The notes under the pieces are model-generated. The model did no database searches. It saw nothing but the letters and a program-made list of their open reading frames with translations, and was not told the DNA's origin. Below, piece after piece: positions 28,179-37,650 of a stretch of 64,000 nt of DNA. The DNA is from Sphingomonas hengshuiensis. GTDB taxonomy: Bacteria; Pseudomonadota; Alphaproteobacteria; Sphingomonadales; Sphingomonadaceae. Every line of letters starts with the position of its first letter. The first letter of the stretch is position 1. Where the stretch lies: positions 62,001 through 126,000 of the forward strand of contig QFNF01000002.1 in the NCBI GenBank assembly GCA_003240755.1, given 5' to 3'. The position numbers were made by a program, and so were the translations under genes.

Positions 28179-29087
28179 GTGATCCCCGTCGTCCACCATC
28201 CCGATTACGTCGCCGAAAGCCCGCCGGGCAGCCGCTATCGCTGGGGCAAGAACGGCATCGTCCGCGACCTGCTGGCCGGGATGGGCGACGCGATCGACTG
28301 GCATGGCTGCGTATCCATGCCGCGGGTTTGGATCGAGGCGGTCCATGACGACGCCTATGTCGCCGAGGTGATCGAGGCGCGGGTGCCGCCGCACAAGGAA
28401 CGCCGCATCGGCTTCGCCGTGACCCCGTCGATGGCGCTGCGGGCACAGGCGGTTCCCGGCGGCACCTATGCCGCCGCGCGCCTCGCGATGGAACGGGGCT
28501 ATGCCGCCAACACCGCCGGGGGCAGCCATCATGCCCTTGCCGATACCGGCGCGGGCTATTGCGTGTTCAACGACCTCGCCATCGCCGCGCACCGGCTGGT
28601 CGATGAAGGGACGTGCGAGCGGGTGCTGGTGGTCGATGTCGACGTGCATCAGGGCGACGGCACCGCCTCGCTGCTCGCCGGGCGCACCGGGCTTGCGACC
28701 TATTCGATCCATGCCGACCGGAATTTTCCGGCGCGAAAGGCGGTGTCGACGCTCGACGTGCCCCTGTCCGACGGCGTCGGCGACGACGAATATCTGACGA
28801 CGCTCGAAGCCACGCTGGTCCCGCTGATCGACAGTTTCGCGCCGACGCTGCTGCTCTATCAGGCCGGCGTCGATCCGTTCGCCGGCGATCGGCTGGGGCG
28901 CCTCGCCCTGACGCAGGCGGGGTTGAACGAACGCGATCGCTGGGTCGGGCGGCTGGCACGCGCGCGCGGACTGCCGATCGCCAGCGCGCTGGGCGGGGGC
29001 TATGGCGACCTGCTCGACGTAGCGCGCCGTCATGTCGCGTCGATCGTCGCGGTGGCGGAGGGAACCGGGATCGTGCGGCACGCGTAA
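28179..29087 (+). CDS. Histone-deacetylase-family hydrolase
   Basis: 302-residue arginase/deacetylase-fold protein like the bacterial HDAC or acetoin-utilisation AcuC group. Zinc-site and active-site motifs are AGGSHHALADTGAGYCVFND, VVDVDVHQGDGTA, YSIHADRNFP and QAGVDPFAGDRLG. The start is taken as GTG at 28179 (VIPVVHHPDYV), since the ATG at 28101-28103 would give a non-homologous, signal-free extension overlapping the divergent rppH. The substrate is unknown. It is followed 8 bases later by the photolyase gene. Confidence 0.87.
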   Translation: MIPVVHHPDYVAESPPGSRYRWGKNGIVRDLLAGMGDAIDWHGCVSMPRVWIEAVHDDAYVAEVIEARVPPHKERRIGFAVTPSMALRAQAVPGGTYAAARLAMERGYAANTAGGSHHALADTGAGYCVFNDLAIAAHRLVDEGTCERVLVVDVDVHQGDGTASLLAGRTGLATYSIHADRNFPARKAVSTLDVPLSDGVGDDEYLTTLEATLVPLIDSFAPTLLLYQAGVDPFAGDRLGRLALTQAGLNERDRWVGRLARARGLPIASALGGGYGDLLDVARRHVASIVAVAEGTGIVRHA

Positions 29088-29095
29088 CACCGGGG

Positions 29096-30460
29096 ATGAG
29101 CGACCCCGTCCTGCTCTGGCTTCGCCAGGACCTCCGCCTGCGCGACCAGCCCGCGCTTCTCGCCGCGATCGGGGACGGCGACGTCATCCCGGTCTATGTC
29201 CTCGACGACAGGGCGCCGGGCGACTGGGCGATCGGCGGCGCGCAGCGCTGGTGGCTGCACCACAGCCTGACCGCCTTCGGCGACACGCTGAAGGCAAAGG
29301 ATTCGCGCCTGATCCTGCGCCGGGGCGATGCCGTCACCGCATTGCGCAGGCTTTGCAAGGAAACCGGCGCGACCCGCATCCACGCGATGCGCCACTACGA
29401 ACCGTGGTGGGTGAAGGCCCAGGACGCGCTCGGCGACGCCCTCTGCCTCCACGACGGCAACCACCTGCGTCCGCCCGAAAGCGTCCGCACCGGATCGGGC
29501 GGCATGTTCAAGATTTATGCGTCCTTCTGGAAGGCGCTAAACCGGATGCTGCCACCCGACGATCCGGTGGCGATGCCGCGCGCCATTCCGTCGCCGTCCA
29601 CATGGCCCAAGTCCGACAGGCTCGCCGACTGGAAGCTGCTGCCGACCAGGCCCGACTGGGCGACCGCTTTCGCCAGGGCATGGCAACCGGGCGAGGATGG
29701 CGCGCGCAAGGCGCTGAAATCCTTCGCAAGCCGCGTCGACGACTATGACACGGCGCGCAACCTGCCCTCGATCGACGGCAGTTCCAACCTGTCGCCGCAC
29801 CTCCACCATGGCGAGATCACCCCGCGACAGGTCTGGGCGGCGCTGGACGGGCGCAGCGACGGCCTCGCCACCTTTCGCAAGGAACTGGCGTGGCGCGACT
29901 TTACCAGCGGCGTGATCCTGTCGATGCCCGACTATGCCGACGCCAACGGCAGGCCGCGCTACGACCGGCTGCAATGGCGCAGTGGCGCCGCGGCGAAGCG
30001 CGACCTTAATGCATGGCAGCAGGGCCGCACCGGCTATCCGATCGTCGATGCCGGCATGCGCCAGCTATGGCAGGTCGGCTGGATGCACAATCGCGTGCGG
30101 ATGATCGCCGCGTCGTTCCTCATAAAGCATCTGCTGATCGACTGGCGCGAGGGGGAGCGCTGGTACTGGGACTGCCTCGTCGATGCCGATTACGGCAACA
30201 ACGCGGTCAACTGGCAATGGGTCGCCGGCACCGGCGTGGATTCGAACATGTTCGGGCGGATCATGGCGCCGCTCACCCAGTCGGAGAGATTCGACGCCGC
30301 CGGCTATATCCGCCGCTGGGTGCCCGAACTTGCCGGCCTGCCGGACGAGGCGATCCACGATCCGGACGCCGCCGGATGCCGGCCGAACGACTATCCGGAA
30401 AAGATCATCGAGCACCGGGAGGCGCGCGAACGCGCGCTGGCGGCGGCGCGGGGCATCTGA
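29096..30460 (+). CDS. phr: Deoxyribodipyrimidine photolyase
   Basis: 454-residue class I cyclobutane pyrimidine dimer photolyase, repairing UV damage with blue light through FAD. The N-terminal antenna-binding domain starts MSDPVLLWLRQDLRLRDQPA. FAD-domain motifs include SNLSPHLHHGEITPRQVW, TGYPIVDAGMRQLWQVGWMH, NRVRMIAASFLIKHLLIDWR and WQWVAGTGVDSN. All expected segments are present and the length is normal. Confidence 0.95.
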   Translation: MSDPVLLWLRQDLRLRDQPALLAAIGDGDVIPVYVLDDRAPGDWAIGGAQRWWLHHSLTAFGDTLKAKDSRLILRRGDAVTALRRLCKETGATRIHAMRHYEPWWVKAQDALGDALCLHDGNHLRPPESVRTGSGGMFKIYASFWKALNRMLPPDDPVAMPRAIPSPSTWPKSDRLADWKLLPTRPDWATAFARAWQPGEDGARKALKSFASRVDDYDTARNLPSIDGSSNLSPHLHHGEITPRQVWAALDGRSDGLATFRKELAWRDFTSGVILSMPDYADANGRPRYDRLQWRSGAAAKRDLNAWQQGRTGYPIVDAGMRQLWQVGWMHNRVRMIAASFLIKHLLIDWREGERWYWDCLVDADYGNNAVNWQWVAGTGVDSNMFGRIMAPLTQSERFDAAGYIRRWVPELAGLPDEAIHDPDAAGCRPNDYPEKIIEHREARERALAAARGI

Positions 30461-30485
30461 CCGGCGGACCCGCGCCCGGGTAGCG

Positions 30486-30956
30486 CTACCCGCACAACCC
30501 CCGTCCGGCCGGGTCGCGCAATGCCTGCGCCTCCGCCGCGCTGTCGCTCAACCGGTCCAGTTGCAATCCCGACAACGATGCCCGCCCGGTGCACAGCGCC
30601 GCGCAGCCGGCCGGCAATTCGCCCGGAAAGCGCACCCCGTCGCCGTCGAACGCCGCCTCGAACGCGCAATCGCGGCCCAGTCCGATCCGCAGCCGCTCGC
30701 CGTCCCGCGTATAGCGCCCGTGCGCGCTGCACCCGGTGCCCTCGCCATAATCGATGAACACGCCGATGCGCTTGCCCGTCACGCACATCCGGTCGCCCTC
30801 GCGCGCGTACAGCCCGACCGGCGTCGCGCTGGCCGGATCGCGCACCACGCCACGCGCGATCGCCGCCTGTTCCAGCGCCGCACCCTCGATCGTCCCGGGC
30901 GTCGTACCGCCTTGCGAACATCCCGCCACCAGCAGCGCTGCGGCGATCCGCCTCAT
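30486..30956 (-). CDS. Small cysteine-rich lipoprotein, unknown function
   Basis: 156 residues with lipoprotein signal [17 protein letters not shown] (lipobox VAGC). The mature domain has cysteines in [38 protein letters not shown] and GLCG, suggesting disulfides in the periplasm. A beta-strand pattern with [11 protein letters not shown] is visible. I do not recognise the family. The ATG overlaps the hisI stop by four bases, so it is expressed with histidine synthesis. Confidence 0.72.
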   Translation of the reverse strand: MRRIAAALLVAGCSQGGTTPGTIEGAALEQAAIARGVVRDPASATPVGLYAREGDRMCVTGKRIGVFIDYGEGTGCSAHGRYTRDGERLRIGLGRDCAFEAAFDGDGVRFPGELPAGCAALCTGRASLSGLQLDRLSDSAAEAQALRDPAGRGLCG

Positions 30957-31312
30957 GACACGGGGACCAGCCGGTCGCCCTCGATCCGCCGGAAGAAACA
31001 GCTTGCCGCCCCGGTATGGCATGCCGGGCCAGCCGGCTCGCACCGCAGCCACAGCGCGTCCTGGTCGCAATCGATCCGGATCTCGACCACGCGCAGCACG
31101 TTCCCCGACGTCTCCCCCTTCTTCCAGATCGCCGCGCGACTGCGCGACCAGAAGGTCGCCTCGCCCGTCGCGATCGTCCGCTCCAGCGCGTCGGCGTTCA
31201 TATGCGCCACCATCAACGGCGCGGCGGTGGCGGCATCGACGCACACCGCGGTCAGCAATCCGTCGGCGTCGAATTTGGGGTTCAGGGTCAGGCCGGTGTC
31301 GCGCTGGGTCAT
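30953..31312 (-). CDS. hisI: Phosphoribosyl-AMP cyclohydrolase
   Basis: 119-residue monofunctional HisI that opens the purine ring of phosphoribosyl-AMP in histidine synthesis. Signature segments are [38 protein letters not shown] and the metal-binding DCDQDAL and [12 protein letters not shown]. There is no fused HisE domain. The ATG at 31310-31312 follows an in-frame TTG that I did not choose. It is divergent from purF. Confidence 0.96.
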   Translation of the reverse strand: MTQRDTGLTLNPKFDADGLLTAVCVDAATAAPLMVAHMNADALERTIATGEATFWSRSRAAIWKKGETSGNVLRVVEIRIDCDQDALWLRCEPAGPACHTGAASCFFRRIEGDRLVPVS

Positions 31313-31426
31313 GCGCAACCCCTATCGCCGATCATGGTTCCGCCGCAATCGACGATCAAAGGGCGACAAATCGATTCCGCCTACCTATATGGCAGCCGTG
31401 TGACACGCTTATCCCCGGAAGGGCCT

Positions 31427-32887
31427 ATGTTCACCACCCACCCATTCGACGACGACAAGCTGCGCGAGGAGTGCGGCATCTTCGGTGTTTCCGGCGCGGA
31501 CGGCGCTGCGGCGCTGGTGGCGCTCGGCCTCCACGCGCTCCAGCATCGCGGGCAGGAAGCGGCCGGCATCTGTAGCTGGGACGGGGCGATGTTCCATACC
31601 CAGCGCGCACAGGGCCATGTCGCGGGCAATTTCGACCGCCCCGAAATCATCGAATCGCTGCCCGGTGCCACGGCGTGCGGCCATGTCCGCTATTCGACCA
31701 CCGGCGAAACGTCGAACCGCAACATCCAGCCGCTGTACGCCGAACTGGCGTCGGGCGGGTTCGCCGTCGCGCACAACGGCAACCTGTCGAACGCGATGCG
31801 GCTGCGCAAGGATCTGGTCCGCACCGGATCGATCTTCCAGTCGACCAGCGATACCGAAGTCATCATCCACCTGGTCGCCACGTCGAACTACCGGACGCTG
31901 CTCGACCGGTTCATCGATGCGCTGAAGCAGGTCGAAGGCGCCTATTCGCTGATCTGCATGACGCCGGAGGGCATGATCGCCTGCCGCGATCCGCTCGGCA
32001 TCCGCCCGCTCGTGATGGGGCGGCTCGGCGACGGCGCGTACATCTTCGCATCGGAAACCGTCGCGCTCGACGTCGTCGGTGCGGAATTCGTCCGCGAGGT
32101 CGAACCGGGCGAGCTGGTGATCGTCAAGAACGGCGAACTGCGCTCGATCCGTCCGTTCGCGCCGCTGTCCCCGCGCCCGTGCATCTTCGAATGGGTCTAT
32201 TTCTCGCGCCCCGATTCGATCAGCGACGACCGTTCGATCTATTCGGTGCGCAAGGCGATCGGCGCCGAACTGGCACAGGAAAACGCGGTCGAGGCCGACC
32301 TCGTCATTCCGGTCCCCGATTCGGGCGTCCCGGCGGCGATCGGCTATGCCCAGGCGTCGGGCATCCCGTTCGAACTGGGCATCATCCGCTCGCACTATGT
32401 CGGGCGCACCTTCATCCAGCCGGGCGACAAGGTCCGGCATCTCGGCGTCAAGCTCAAGCACAACGCGAACCGCAAGCTGATCGAGGGCAAGCGCATCGTC
32501 CTGATCGACGATTCGATCGTGCGCGGCACGACCAGCCTCAAGATCGTGCAGATGATGCGCGATGCGGGGGCCGCCGAAGTGCATATGCGCATCGCTTCGC
32601 CGCCGACGCGGCACAGTTGCTTCTACGGCGTCGACACGCCCGAACGTGCCAAGCTGCTCGCCGCCAAGTTCGATCTCGGCGGGATGACCGACTATATCCA
32701 GGCCGACAGCCTCGCCTTCGTCTCGATCGACGGCCTCTACCGTGCGCTGGGCGAGGCATCGCGCACGTCGATCCGCCCGAAATATTGCGATGCCTGCTTT
32801 ACCGGCGACTATCCGACCCCGCTGACCGATCAGGACGAAACCAGCTCGGTCGATCAACTGGCCGTGCTGGCCGAACGCGTCGGATGA
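31427..32887 (+). CDS. purF: Amidophosphoribosyltransferase
   Basis: 486-residue glutamine amidotransferase catalysing the first committed step of purine synthesis. A short propeptide (MFTTHPFDDDKLREE) precedes the nucleophile Cys in ECGIFGVSG, so self-processing as in Bacillus PurF is expected. Cysteines in PRPCIFEW, HSCFYG and YCDACFTGDYP fit the oxygen-sensitive 4Fe-4S type. The PRPP site is IVLIDDSIVRGTTS. It is coupled to the SDR gene by ATGA. Confidence 0.97.
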   Translation: MFTTHPFDDDKLREECGIFGVSGADGAAALVALGLHALQHRGQEAAGICSWDGAMFHTQRAQGHVAGNFDRPEIIESLPGATACGHVRYSTTGETSNRNIQPLYAELASGGFAVAHNGNLSNAMRLRKDLVRTGSIFQSTSDTEVIIHLVATSNYRTLLDRFIDALKQVEGAYSLICMTPEGMIACRDPLGIRPLVMGRLGDGAYIFASETVALDVVGAEFVREVEPGELVIVKNGELRSIRPFAPLSPRPCIFEWVYFSRPDSISDDRSIYSVRKAIGAELAQENAVEADLVIPVPDSGVPAAIGYAQASGIPFELGIIRSHYVGRTFIQPGDKVRHLGVKLKHNANRKLIEGKRIVLIDDSIVRGTTSLKIVQMMRDAGAAEVHMRIASPPTRHSCFYGVDTPERAKLLAAKFDLGGMTDYIQADSLAFVSIDGLYRALGEASRTSIRPKYCDACFTGDYPTPLTDQDETSSVDQLAVLAERVG

Positions 32888-33591
32888 GCCTGTCGCTGCA
32901 GGGGCAGCTTGCGCTCGTCACCGGGGCCAGCCGCGGCATCGGCGCGGCCACCGCCATCGCCCTGGCGGGGCAGGGTGCGCACATCATCCTGACCGCGCGC
33001 ACCACCGGCGGCCTGGAGGAGGTGGAGGACGCGATCTACGCGGCGGGCGGATCGGCGACGATCGCCCCGATCGACCTGTACGACCGCACCGCCATTCCGC
33101 AGCTCGTGTCGGCGATCGCCGAACGCTGGCGCGCGCTCGACATGCTGGTGCTCAACGCCGGCGCGCTCGGCACGCTGGGGCCGGTGCCGTCGTTCGACCT
33201 GAAGGAATTCGACAAGGTGATGGCGCTCAACGTCACCGCCAACGCCGCGCTGATCGCCGCCTTCTCGCCGATGCTGCGCCTCGCCCGGGCGGGCAGGGTG
33301 GTCGGCGTCACTTCCTCGGTCGGTGCCGCCCCGCGGGCCTATTGGGGCATGTATGGCGCGTCGAAGGCGGCGTTCGACAACCTCATCGCCAGCTACGGGC
33401 TGGAAATGGCGAATATCTCGCCGGTGCGCACCGCGATCGTCGATCCCGGCGCCACCCGCACCCGGATGCGCGAGCGTGCCTATCCCGGCGAGGATCCGCA
33501 GCGGGTGAAGCCGCCCGAGCGGGTCGCCGATGCGATCGTGAAGCTGATGGCCGACGGCTTCGACACCGGAACGCGCATCCGCGTCGATTGA
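32884..33591 (+). CDS. Short-chain dehydrogenase/reductase
   Basis: 235-residue classical SDR. The nucleotide-binding motif is LVTGASRGIGAATAIALAGQ, NAG is in LVLNAGALGT, the catalytic Ser follows VTSSVG, and Tyr/Lys are in YGASKAAFDN. Absence of an acidic residue at the end of strand two (LTARTTGG has Arg) favours NADP. Its ATG overlaps the purF stop, an arrangement I associate with alphaproteobacteria. The substrate is not inferable. Confidence 0.9.
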   Translation: MSLSLQGQLALVTGASRGIGAATAIALAGQGAHIILTARTTGGLEEVEDAIYAAGGSATIAPIDLYDRTAIPQLVSAIAERWRALDMLVLNAGALGTLGPVPSFDLKEFDKVMALNVTANAALIAAFSPMLRLARAGRVVGVTSSVGAAPRAYWGMYGASKAAFDNLIASYGLEMANISPVRTAIVDPGATRTRMRERAYPGEDPQRVKPPERVADAIVKLMADGFDTGTRIRVD

Positions 33592-33896
33592 CCGGCGCCC
33601 GATCCGGGCGTCGGCGCGACCCGTGCCGGAACATGCCGCACGGTTGCGCAGGCGGGCGGCGGTCGCTGTCGTTCCCGTTTTCCTACAGGCGGATCGGCCG
33701 CCATACTGGCGCATCCGATCCGCGTGGAGGGAATCGCCGCCCCGGCAACGGCGGGCCTGCCTGACGCCCGATACGCGCGTAATTACCGATGGATGGCAAG
33801 ATGGTGGGCCATCCTGTTGAAATGTAATTGAAATCGGCGAAAGGCGTCACCTGCGCATAAAACGTGGCGAGTGTGAACATCGTGAACTTTGGCCGC
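33592..33896. other. 305-base gene-free stretch between convergent genes
   Basis: The stretch contains no supported gene. It begins with a small stem-loop (33596-33601 with 33605-33610) directly after the SDR stop, a likely terminator. An AT-richer central part around 33780-33860 is followed by a copy of the GTGAAC element (33863-33896), which ends exactly at the stop codon of the convergent oxygenase gene. Confidence 0.6.
33863..33896 (+). repeat. GTGAAC direct-repeat element, copy 1
   Basis: A 34-base element matching 62085-62118 at 30 of 34 positions in the same orientation. Both have GTGA spaced nine bases from GTGAACTTTGGCCGC. This copy has GTGAAC-N3-GTGAAC and abuts the stop of the minus-strand 2OG oxygenase gene, where no promoter for a neighbour is expected. 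Confidence 0.65.
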
Positions 33897-34589
33897 TCAG
33901 GGCTCGATCGTCGGGGTCCAGGGCCGCTCGCGAAACCATTTGGTGATGATGTATTTGGTCCCCTCGACCACCGCCATCCCCTCGTGCAGCGTGGCCAGGT
34001 TGGGGCTGCCGTCGGGGCTCATGTTGTTCCACGCGACCAGCATCCCCGGGCGCGGATTGAACCGCACGCCTGCCTGCGGGAACCATGTCGCGCCGCCCTG
34101 TTCCACCTCGTTCAGATAGACCATCGCCGTCCAGGTCCGCTGTCCGCCCTGCACCGCCATCGACGCCCAATATGGCTCGTTCTCGTTGAAATAGTCGTTA
34201 TGCGCGCGGAACTGCTGCCCGGGTGCATAGCGTTGCCCCTGCATCGTCTCGCCATGTTCGGGCGGGATGCCCAGCAGGTGCGCGATCTTCTCGTCGATCG
34301 GTTGAAGCAGCGGATGCCAGCGATCGAGGTCGCAACTGTCCGACGTGCGGAAATTGGGATCGTCGCTGGCGGTCAGCAGCGTCGACCTGCGGCTGCCATG
34401 GTCGATCGTCGCCATCAGCAGGTCGCATTCGCCCTCCGACAGGAAATCGGTCAGTGCGAACAGGACGGCGGCATCGCTTTTCGCGCGGCGGATGCCGGGG
34501 ACGGCGGCCAGCGTCGCCTCGACACTGCGCCCCCATTCGGCACGGACGGGCGATGGGCCGCCGGGGGCCTTGCGGACGGGACTGTTCAT
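33897..34589 (-). CDS. 2-oxoglutarate/Fe(II) oxygenase, prolyl 4-hydroxylase type
   Basis: 230-residue double-stranded beta-helix oxygenase. The iron triad is HxD in FRAHNDYFNENE and the distal His in ATLHEGMAVVEGTKYIITKW, where Lys would bind 2-oxoglutarate. An N-terminal helical part (to about residue 60) carries DFLSEGECDLLMATID, as in bacterial prolyl 4-hydroxylase-like proteins. The substrate, protein or small molecule, is unknown. It stands alone, 90 bases downstream of the epimerase gene. Confidence 0.9.
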   Translation of the reverse strand: MNSPVRKAPGGPSPVRAEWGRSVEATLAAVPGIRRAKSDAAVLFALTDFLSEGECDLLMATIDHGSRRSTLLTASDDPNFRTSDSCDLDRWHPLLQPIDEKIAHLLGIPPEHGETMQGQRYAPGQQFRAHNDYFNENEPYWASMAVQGGQRTWTAMVYLNEVEQGGATWFPQAGVRFNPRPGMLVAWNNMSPDGSPNLATLHEGMAVVEGTKYIITKWFRERPWTPTIEP

Positions 34590-34679
34590 GCCACGCGTTC
34601 AACCAGATAGGGGGCGGGGTGTCGAGGGGGGGCGGGCCGGCGCGTCCCGGCGTCGTCCGGGAGCAGGCCTGCATGACGA

Positions 34680-35093
34680 TCAATGGCCGGGCGTCTCCAT
34701 CAATTCGATCAGCACCCCGCCCATGTCACGCGGATGGACGAAGACGATCGGCGTCCCGTGCGCCCCGATCCGCGGCTTCCCCAGGACCCGTGCGCCCCTG
34801 GCGACCAGGTCGGCGACGGCTTCCGCGATATCCGCCACCTCGAAACACAGGTGATGCTGCCCCCCGGCCGGGTTCTTCGCCAGGAACCCCGCGATCGGCG
34901 AGCTGGCGTCATACGGCTCGATCAGCTCGATCTGCGTATTGGGGGCATTGATGAAGCAGACCTTCACCCCCTGTTCGGGCAGGTCGAACGGCTCCCCGAT
35001 CGCCTCGGCGCCCAGCAGGTCGCGGTACATGGCGATCGCCGCCGCGATCGACGGCGTGGCGACGCCGACATGGTTCAACCGGCCGAGCGTCAC
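34680..35093 (-). CDS. mce: Methylmalonyl-CoA epimerase
   Basis: 137-residue VOC-fold epimerase interconverting S- and R-methylmalonyl-CoA. Metal and catalytic residues are in RLNHVGVATPS, QIELIEP, GGQHHLCFEV and GVLIELMETPGH. It lies 36 bases downstream of the carboxylase beta subunit on the same strand. The mutase that uses its product is 5 kb away on the other strand. Confidence 0.95.
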   Translation of the reverse strand: MTLGRLNHVGVATPSIAAAIAMYRDLLGAEAIGEPFDLPEQGVKVCFINAPNTQIELIEPYDASSPIAGFLAKNPAGGQHHLCFEVADIAEAVADLVARGARVLGKPRIGAHGTPIVFVHPRDMGGVLIELMETPGH

Positions 35094-35129
35094 GACAGAT
35101 CCCGCCCGGCACGGCGCGAAGGAGCGATC

Positions 35130-36656
35130 TCACAGCGGAATATTGTCATGCTTCTTCCACGGGTTCTCGAGCTTCTTGTTCCTGAGCTTCCTCAGCCCCA
35201 GCGCCACCCGCCGCCGGGTCGAATGCGGCAGGATCACCTCGTCGATGAACCCCTTGCTCGCCGCGACGAACGGGTTGGCGAAGCGTGCCTCATATTCCGC
35301 CGTCCGCGCCGCGACCTCGGCCGGGTCCTTCGAGCGGAAGATGATCTCGACCGCGCCCCTCGCCCCCATCACCGCGATCTCGGCGGTCGGCCACGCATAG
35401 TTCAGGTCGCCGCGCAGATGCTTGGACGCCATCACGTCATAGGCGCCGCCATAGGCTTTCCGCGTGATGACCGTGATCTTGGGCACCGTCGCCTCGGCAT
35501 AGGCGAACAGCAGCTTCGCGCCATGCTTGATGATCCCGCTATGCTCCTGACCCACGCCCGGCAGGAAGCCCGGCACGTCGACGAACGTCAGAAGCGGAAT
35601 CTCGAACGCGTCGCAGAAGCGCACGAACCGCGCCGCCTTCTTCGACGAATTGATGTCGAGGCACCCGGCCAGCACCATCGGCTGGTTGGCGACGATGCCG
35701 ACGGTGCGCCCCTCGATCCGGCCAAAGCCGATGATGATGTTGGCGGCATGGCCGGGCTGCAGTTCGAAGAAGCTGCCATCGTCCAGCGTCCGCACGATCA
35801 GTTCGTGCATGTCATAGGGCTGGTTGGCGCTGGGCGGGATCAGCGTGTCGAGGCTGGGTTCGATCCGGTCCCACGGATCGTCGCTCGGCCGTTCCGGCAC
35901 GCCGCTGCGATTGTTGGCGGGCAGGAAGTCGACGAAGTCGCGCGCCGCCAGCAGCGCCTCGATATCGTTGTCGAACGCGCAGTCGGCGACCGACGATCTG
36001 GTGGTATGGGTGATCGCGCCGCCCAGTTCCTCCTGGGTCACGACCTCGTTCGTCACCGTCTTGACCACGTCCGGCCCGGTCACGAACATGTAGCTCGAAT
36101 CCTTCACCATGAAGATGAAGTCGGTCATCGCCGGCGAATAGACCGCGCCCCCCGCGCACGGCCCCATGATGAGCGATAGTTGCGGCACCACCCCCGATGC
36201 CAGCACGTTGCGCTGGAACACCTCGGCATAGCCGCCCAGCGACGCGACGCCCTCCTGGATCCGGGCGCCGCCCGAATCGTTCAGTCCGATGACCGGCGCG
36301 CCGACCTTCATCGCCATGTCCATGATCTTGCAGATCTTCTGGGCATGGCGTTCGGACAGCGACCCGCCGAACACGGTGAAATCCTGGCTGAAGACATAGA
36401 CCAGCCGGCCGTTGACCGTGCCCGACCCGGTGACGACGCCGTCGCCGGGAATGACCTGGTCGGGCATGCCGAAATCGACGCAGTTATGCTCGACATACAT
36501 GTCGAGCTCCTCGAACGACCCCTTGTCGAGGAACACGTCGATCCGTTCGCGGGCGGTCAGCTTTCCCTTGGCATGTTGCGCCGCTACCCGTTTCTCACCG
36601 CCGCCGGCCCGCGCCGCGTCGCGTCGCTTCTCCAGCGCTTCGAGTGCTTCGAGCAT
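35130..36656 (-). CDS. pccB: Propionyl-CoA carboxylase beta (carboxyltransferase) subunit
   Basis: 508-residue acyl-CoA carboxyltransferase of the PccB group. Two crotonase-like domains are visible: the first with [20 protein letters not shown] and [14 protein letters not shown], the second with [20 protein letters not shown] and [13 protein letters not shown]. The ATG at 36654-36656 ([15 protein letters not shown]) is preferred over an upstream ATG at 36722. Together with the biotin-carrying subunit at 43.5-45.5 kb and mce/scpA it completes propionyl-CoA to succinyl-CoA. A substrate other than propionyl-CoA cannot be excluded. Confidence 0.93.
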   Translation of the reverse strand: MLEALEALEKRRDAARAGGGEKRVAAQHAKGKLTARERIDVFLDKGSFEELDMYVEHNCVDFGMPDQVIPGDGVVTGSGTVNGRLVYVFSQDFTVFGGSLSERHAQKICKIMDMAMKVGAPVIGLNDSGGARIQEGVASLGGYAEVFQRNVLASGVVPQLSLIMGPCAGGAVYSPAMTDFIFMVKDSSYMFVTGPDVVKTVTNEVVTQEELGGAITHTTRSSVADCAFDNDIEALLAARDFVDFLPANNRSGVPERPSDDPWDRIEPSLDTLIPPSANQPYDMHELIVRTLDDGSFFELQPGHAANIIIGFGRIEGRTVGIVANQPMVLAGCLDINSSKKAARFVRFCDAFEIPLLTFVDVPGFLPGVGQEHSGIIKHGAKLLFAYAEATVPKITVITRKAYGGAYDVMASKHLRGDLNYAWPTAEIAVMGARGAVEIIFRSKDPAEVAARTAEYEARFANPFVAASKGFIDEVILPHSTRRRVALGLRKLRNKKLENPWKKHDNIPL

Positions 36657-36745
36657 CGTCTCTCCTTGGCCCGCCGGTCGGGCGTTTCCGCCCTTGTGCC
36701 AGCAGGCGGGGGGCAAGCGCAATATTCTTGCGCCGCCCCGCTATC

Positions 36746-37543
36746 TCAGCCGAAGCGATATCCCGACACGACCCAGCCGATCACGACGTCGCGATAGTCG
36801 CACACCGCCGGATCGTCGCCGCCCGCGCCAAGCGCGACCATCAGCGGCAGCAGATGCTCGGCCTCGGGATGTGCGAACCGGGCATGCGGCAGGCTTTCCC
36901 ACGCCGCGACCCGTTCGGCCCGCGCGACCGGATCGGGATCGGTCACGGCCGCGGTCAGCGCCGCGTCCCACGCATCCGCCACCGGCGTCACCGACGGCCC
37001 GCGCGCGCGAAGATTGTGAAAGCTCATGCCCGACCCGACGATCAGCACGCCTTCGTCGCGCAAGGGGGCCAGCGCCCGCCCCATCGCGATATGCGCCGCC
37101 GGGTCGAGCGACCGGTCGAGCGAGAGTTGCACCAGCGGTATGTCGGCGTCGGGCACCGCGACCATCATCGGGATGAACACGCCGTGATCCCAGCCGCGCG
37201 CCGCGTCCTCGCCCGTCGCAAAGCCTGCGCCCTGCAACAGCGCTGCCGCCCGCCGCGCGACGTCGGGCGCACCCGCCGCATCCCAGCGCAGATGATAGGT
37301 ATGTTCGGGAAAGCCGTAATAATCGTACAGCAGCGCCGGCCGTTCGCCGACATGGACCGTGGGGCGGTCCGCTTCCCAATGCCCGGATATCATCAGGATC
37401 GCACGCGGCCGTTCGGGCACCGACGCGATCAGCCCGGCGAGATAGGCCTGCATCGGCCGCCACATCGGGTCGGGCGCCTCGCCGGGGTTGAGGAAGAAGC
37501 AGGGGCCGCCGCCATGCGGCACGAACAGGGTGGGAAGTGTCAT
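36746..37543 (-). CDS. DODA-type extradiol dioxygenase family (YgiD-like)
   Basis: 265-residue class III ring-cleavage dioxygenase-fold protein similar to E. coli YgiD (4,5-DOPA dioxygenase). Metal-binding histidines are expected in FVPHGGGPC, MISGHWEA, WDHGVFIPMM and SFHNL. It ends 90 bases before the pccB start on the same strand. Its natural aromatic substrate is unknown. Confidence 0.9.
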   Translation of the reverse strand: MTLPTLFVPHGGGPCFFLNPGEAPDPMWRPMQAYLAGLIASVPERPRAILMISGHWEADRPTVHVGERPALLYDYYGFPEHTYHLRWDAAGAPDVARRAAALLQGAGFATGEDAARGWDHGVFIPMMVAVPDADIPLVQLSLDRSLDPAAHIAMGRALAPLRDEGVLIVGSGMSFHNLRARGPSVTPVADAWDAALTAAVTDPDPVARAERVAAWESLPHARFAHPEAEHLLPLMVALGAGGDDPAVCDYRDVVIGWVVSGYRFG

Positions 37544-37650
37544 GGCCGAAAGATCGGTCGCCCCGCGATGCGGCTCAAGGCCGCATCCGGAAACGACCCG
37601 TTTCGTCGGGGTTGGCGTTGCGGCGCCAAGCCTCCTACAAGGTCGCCCGC

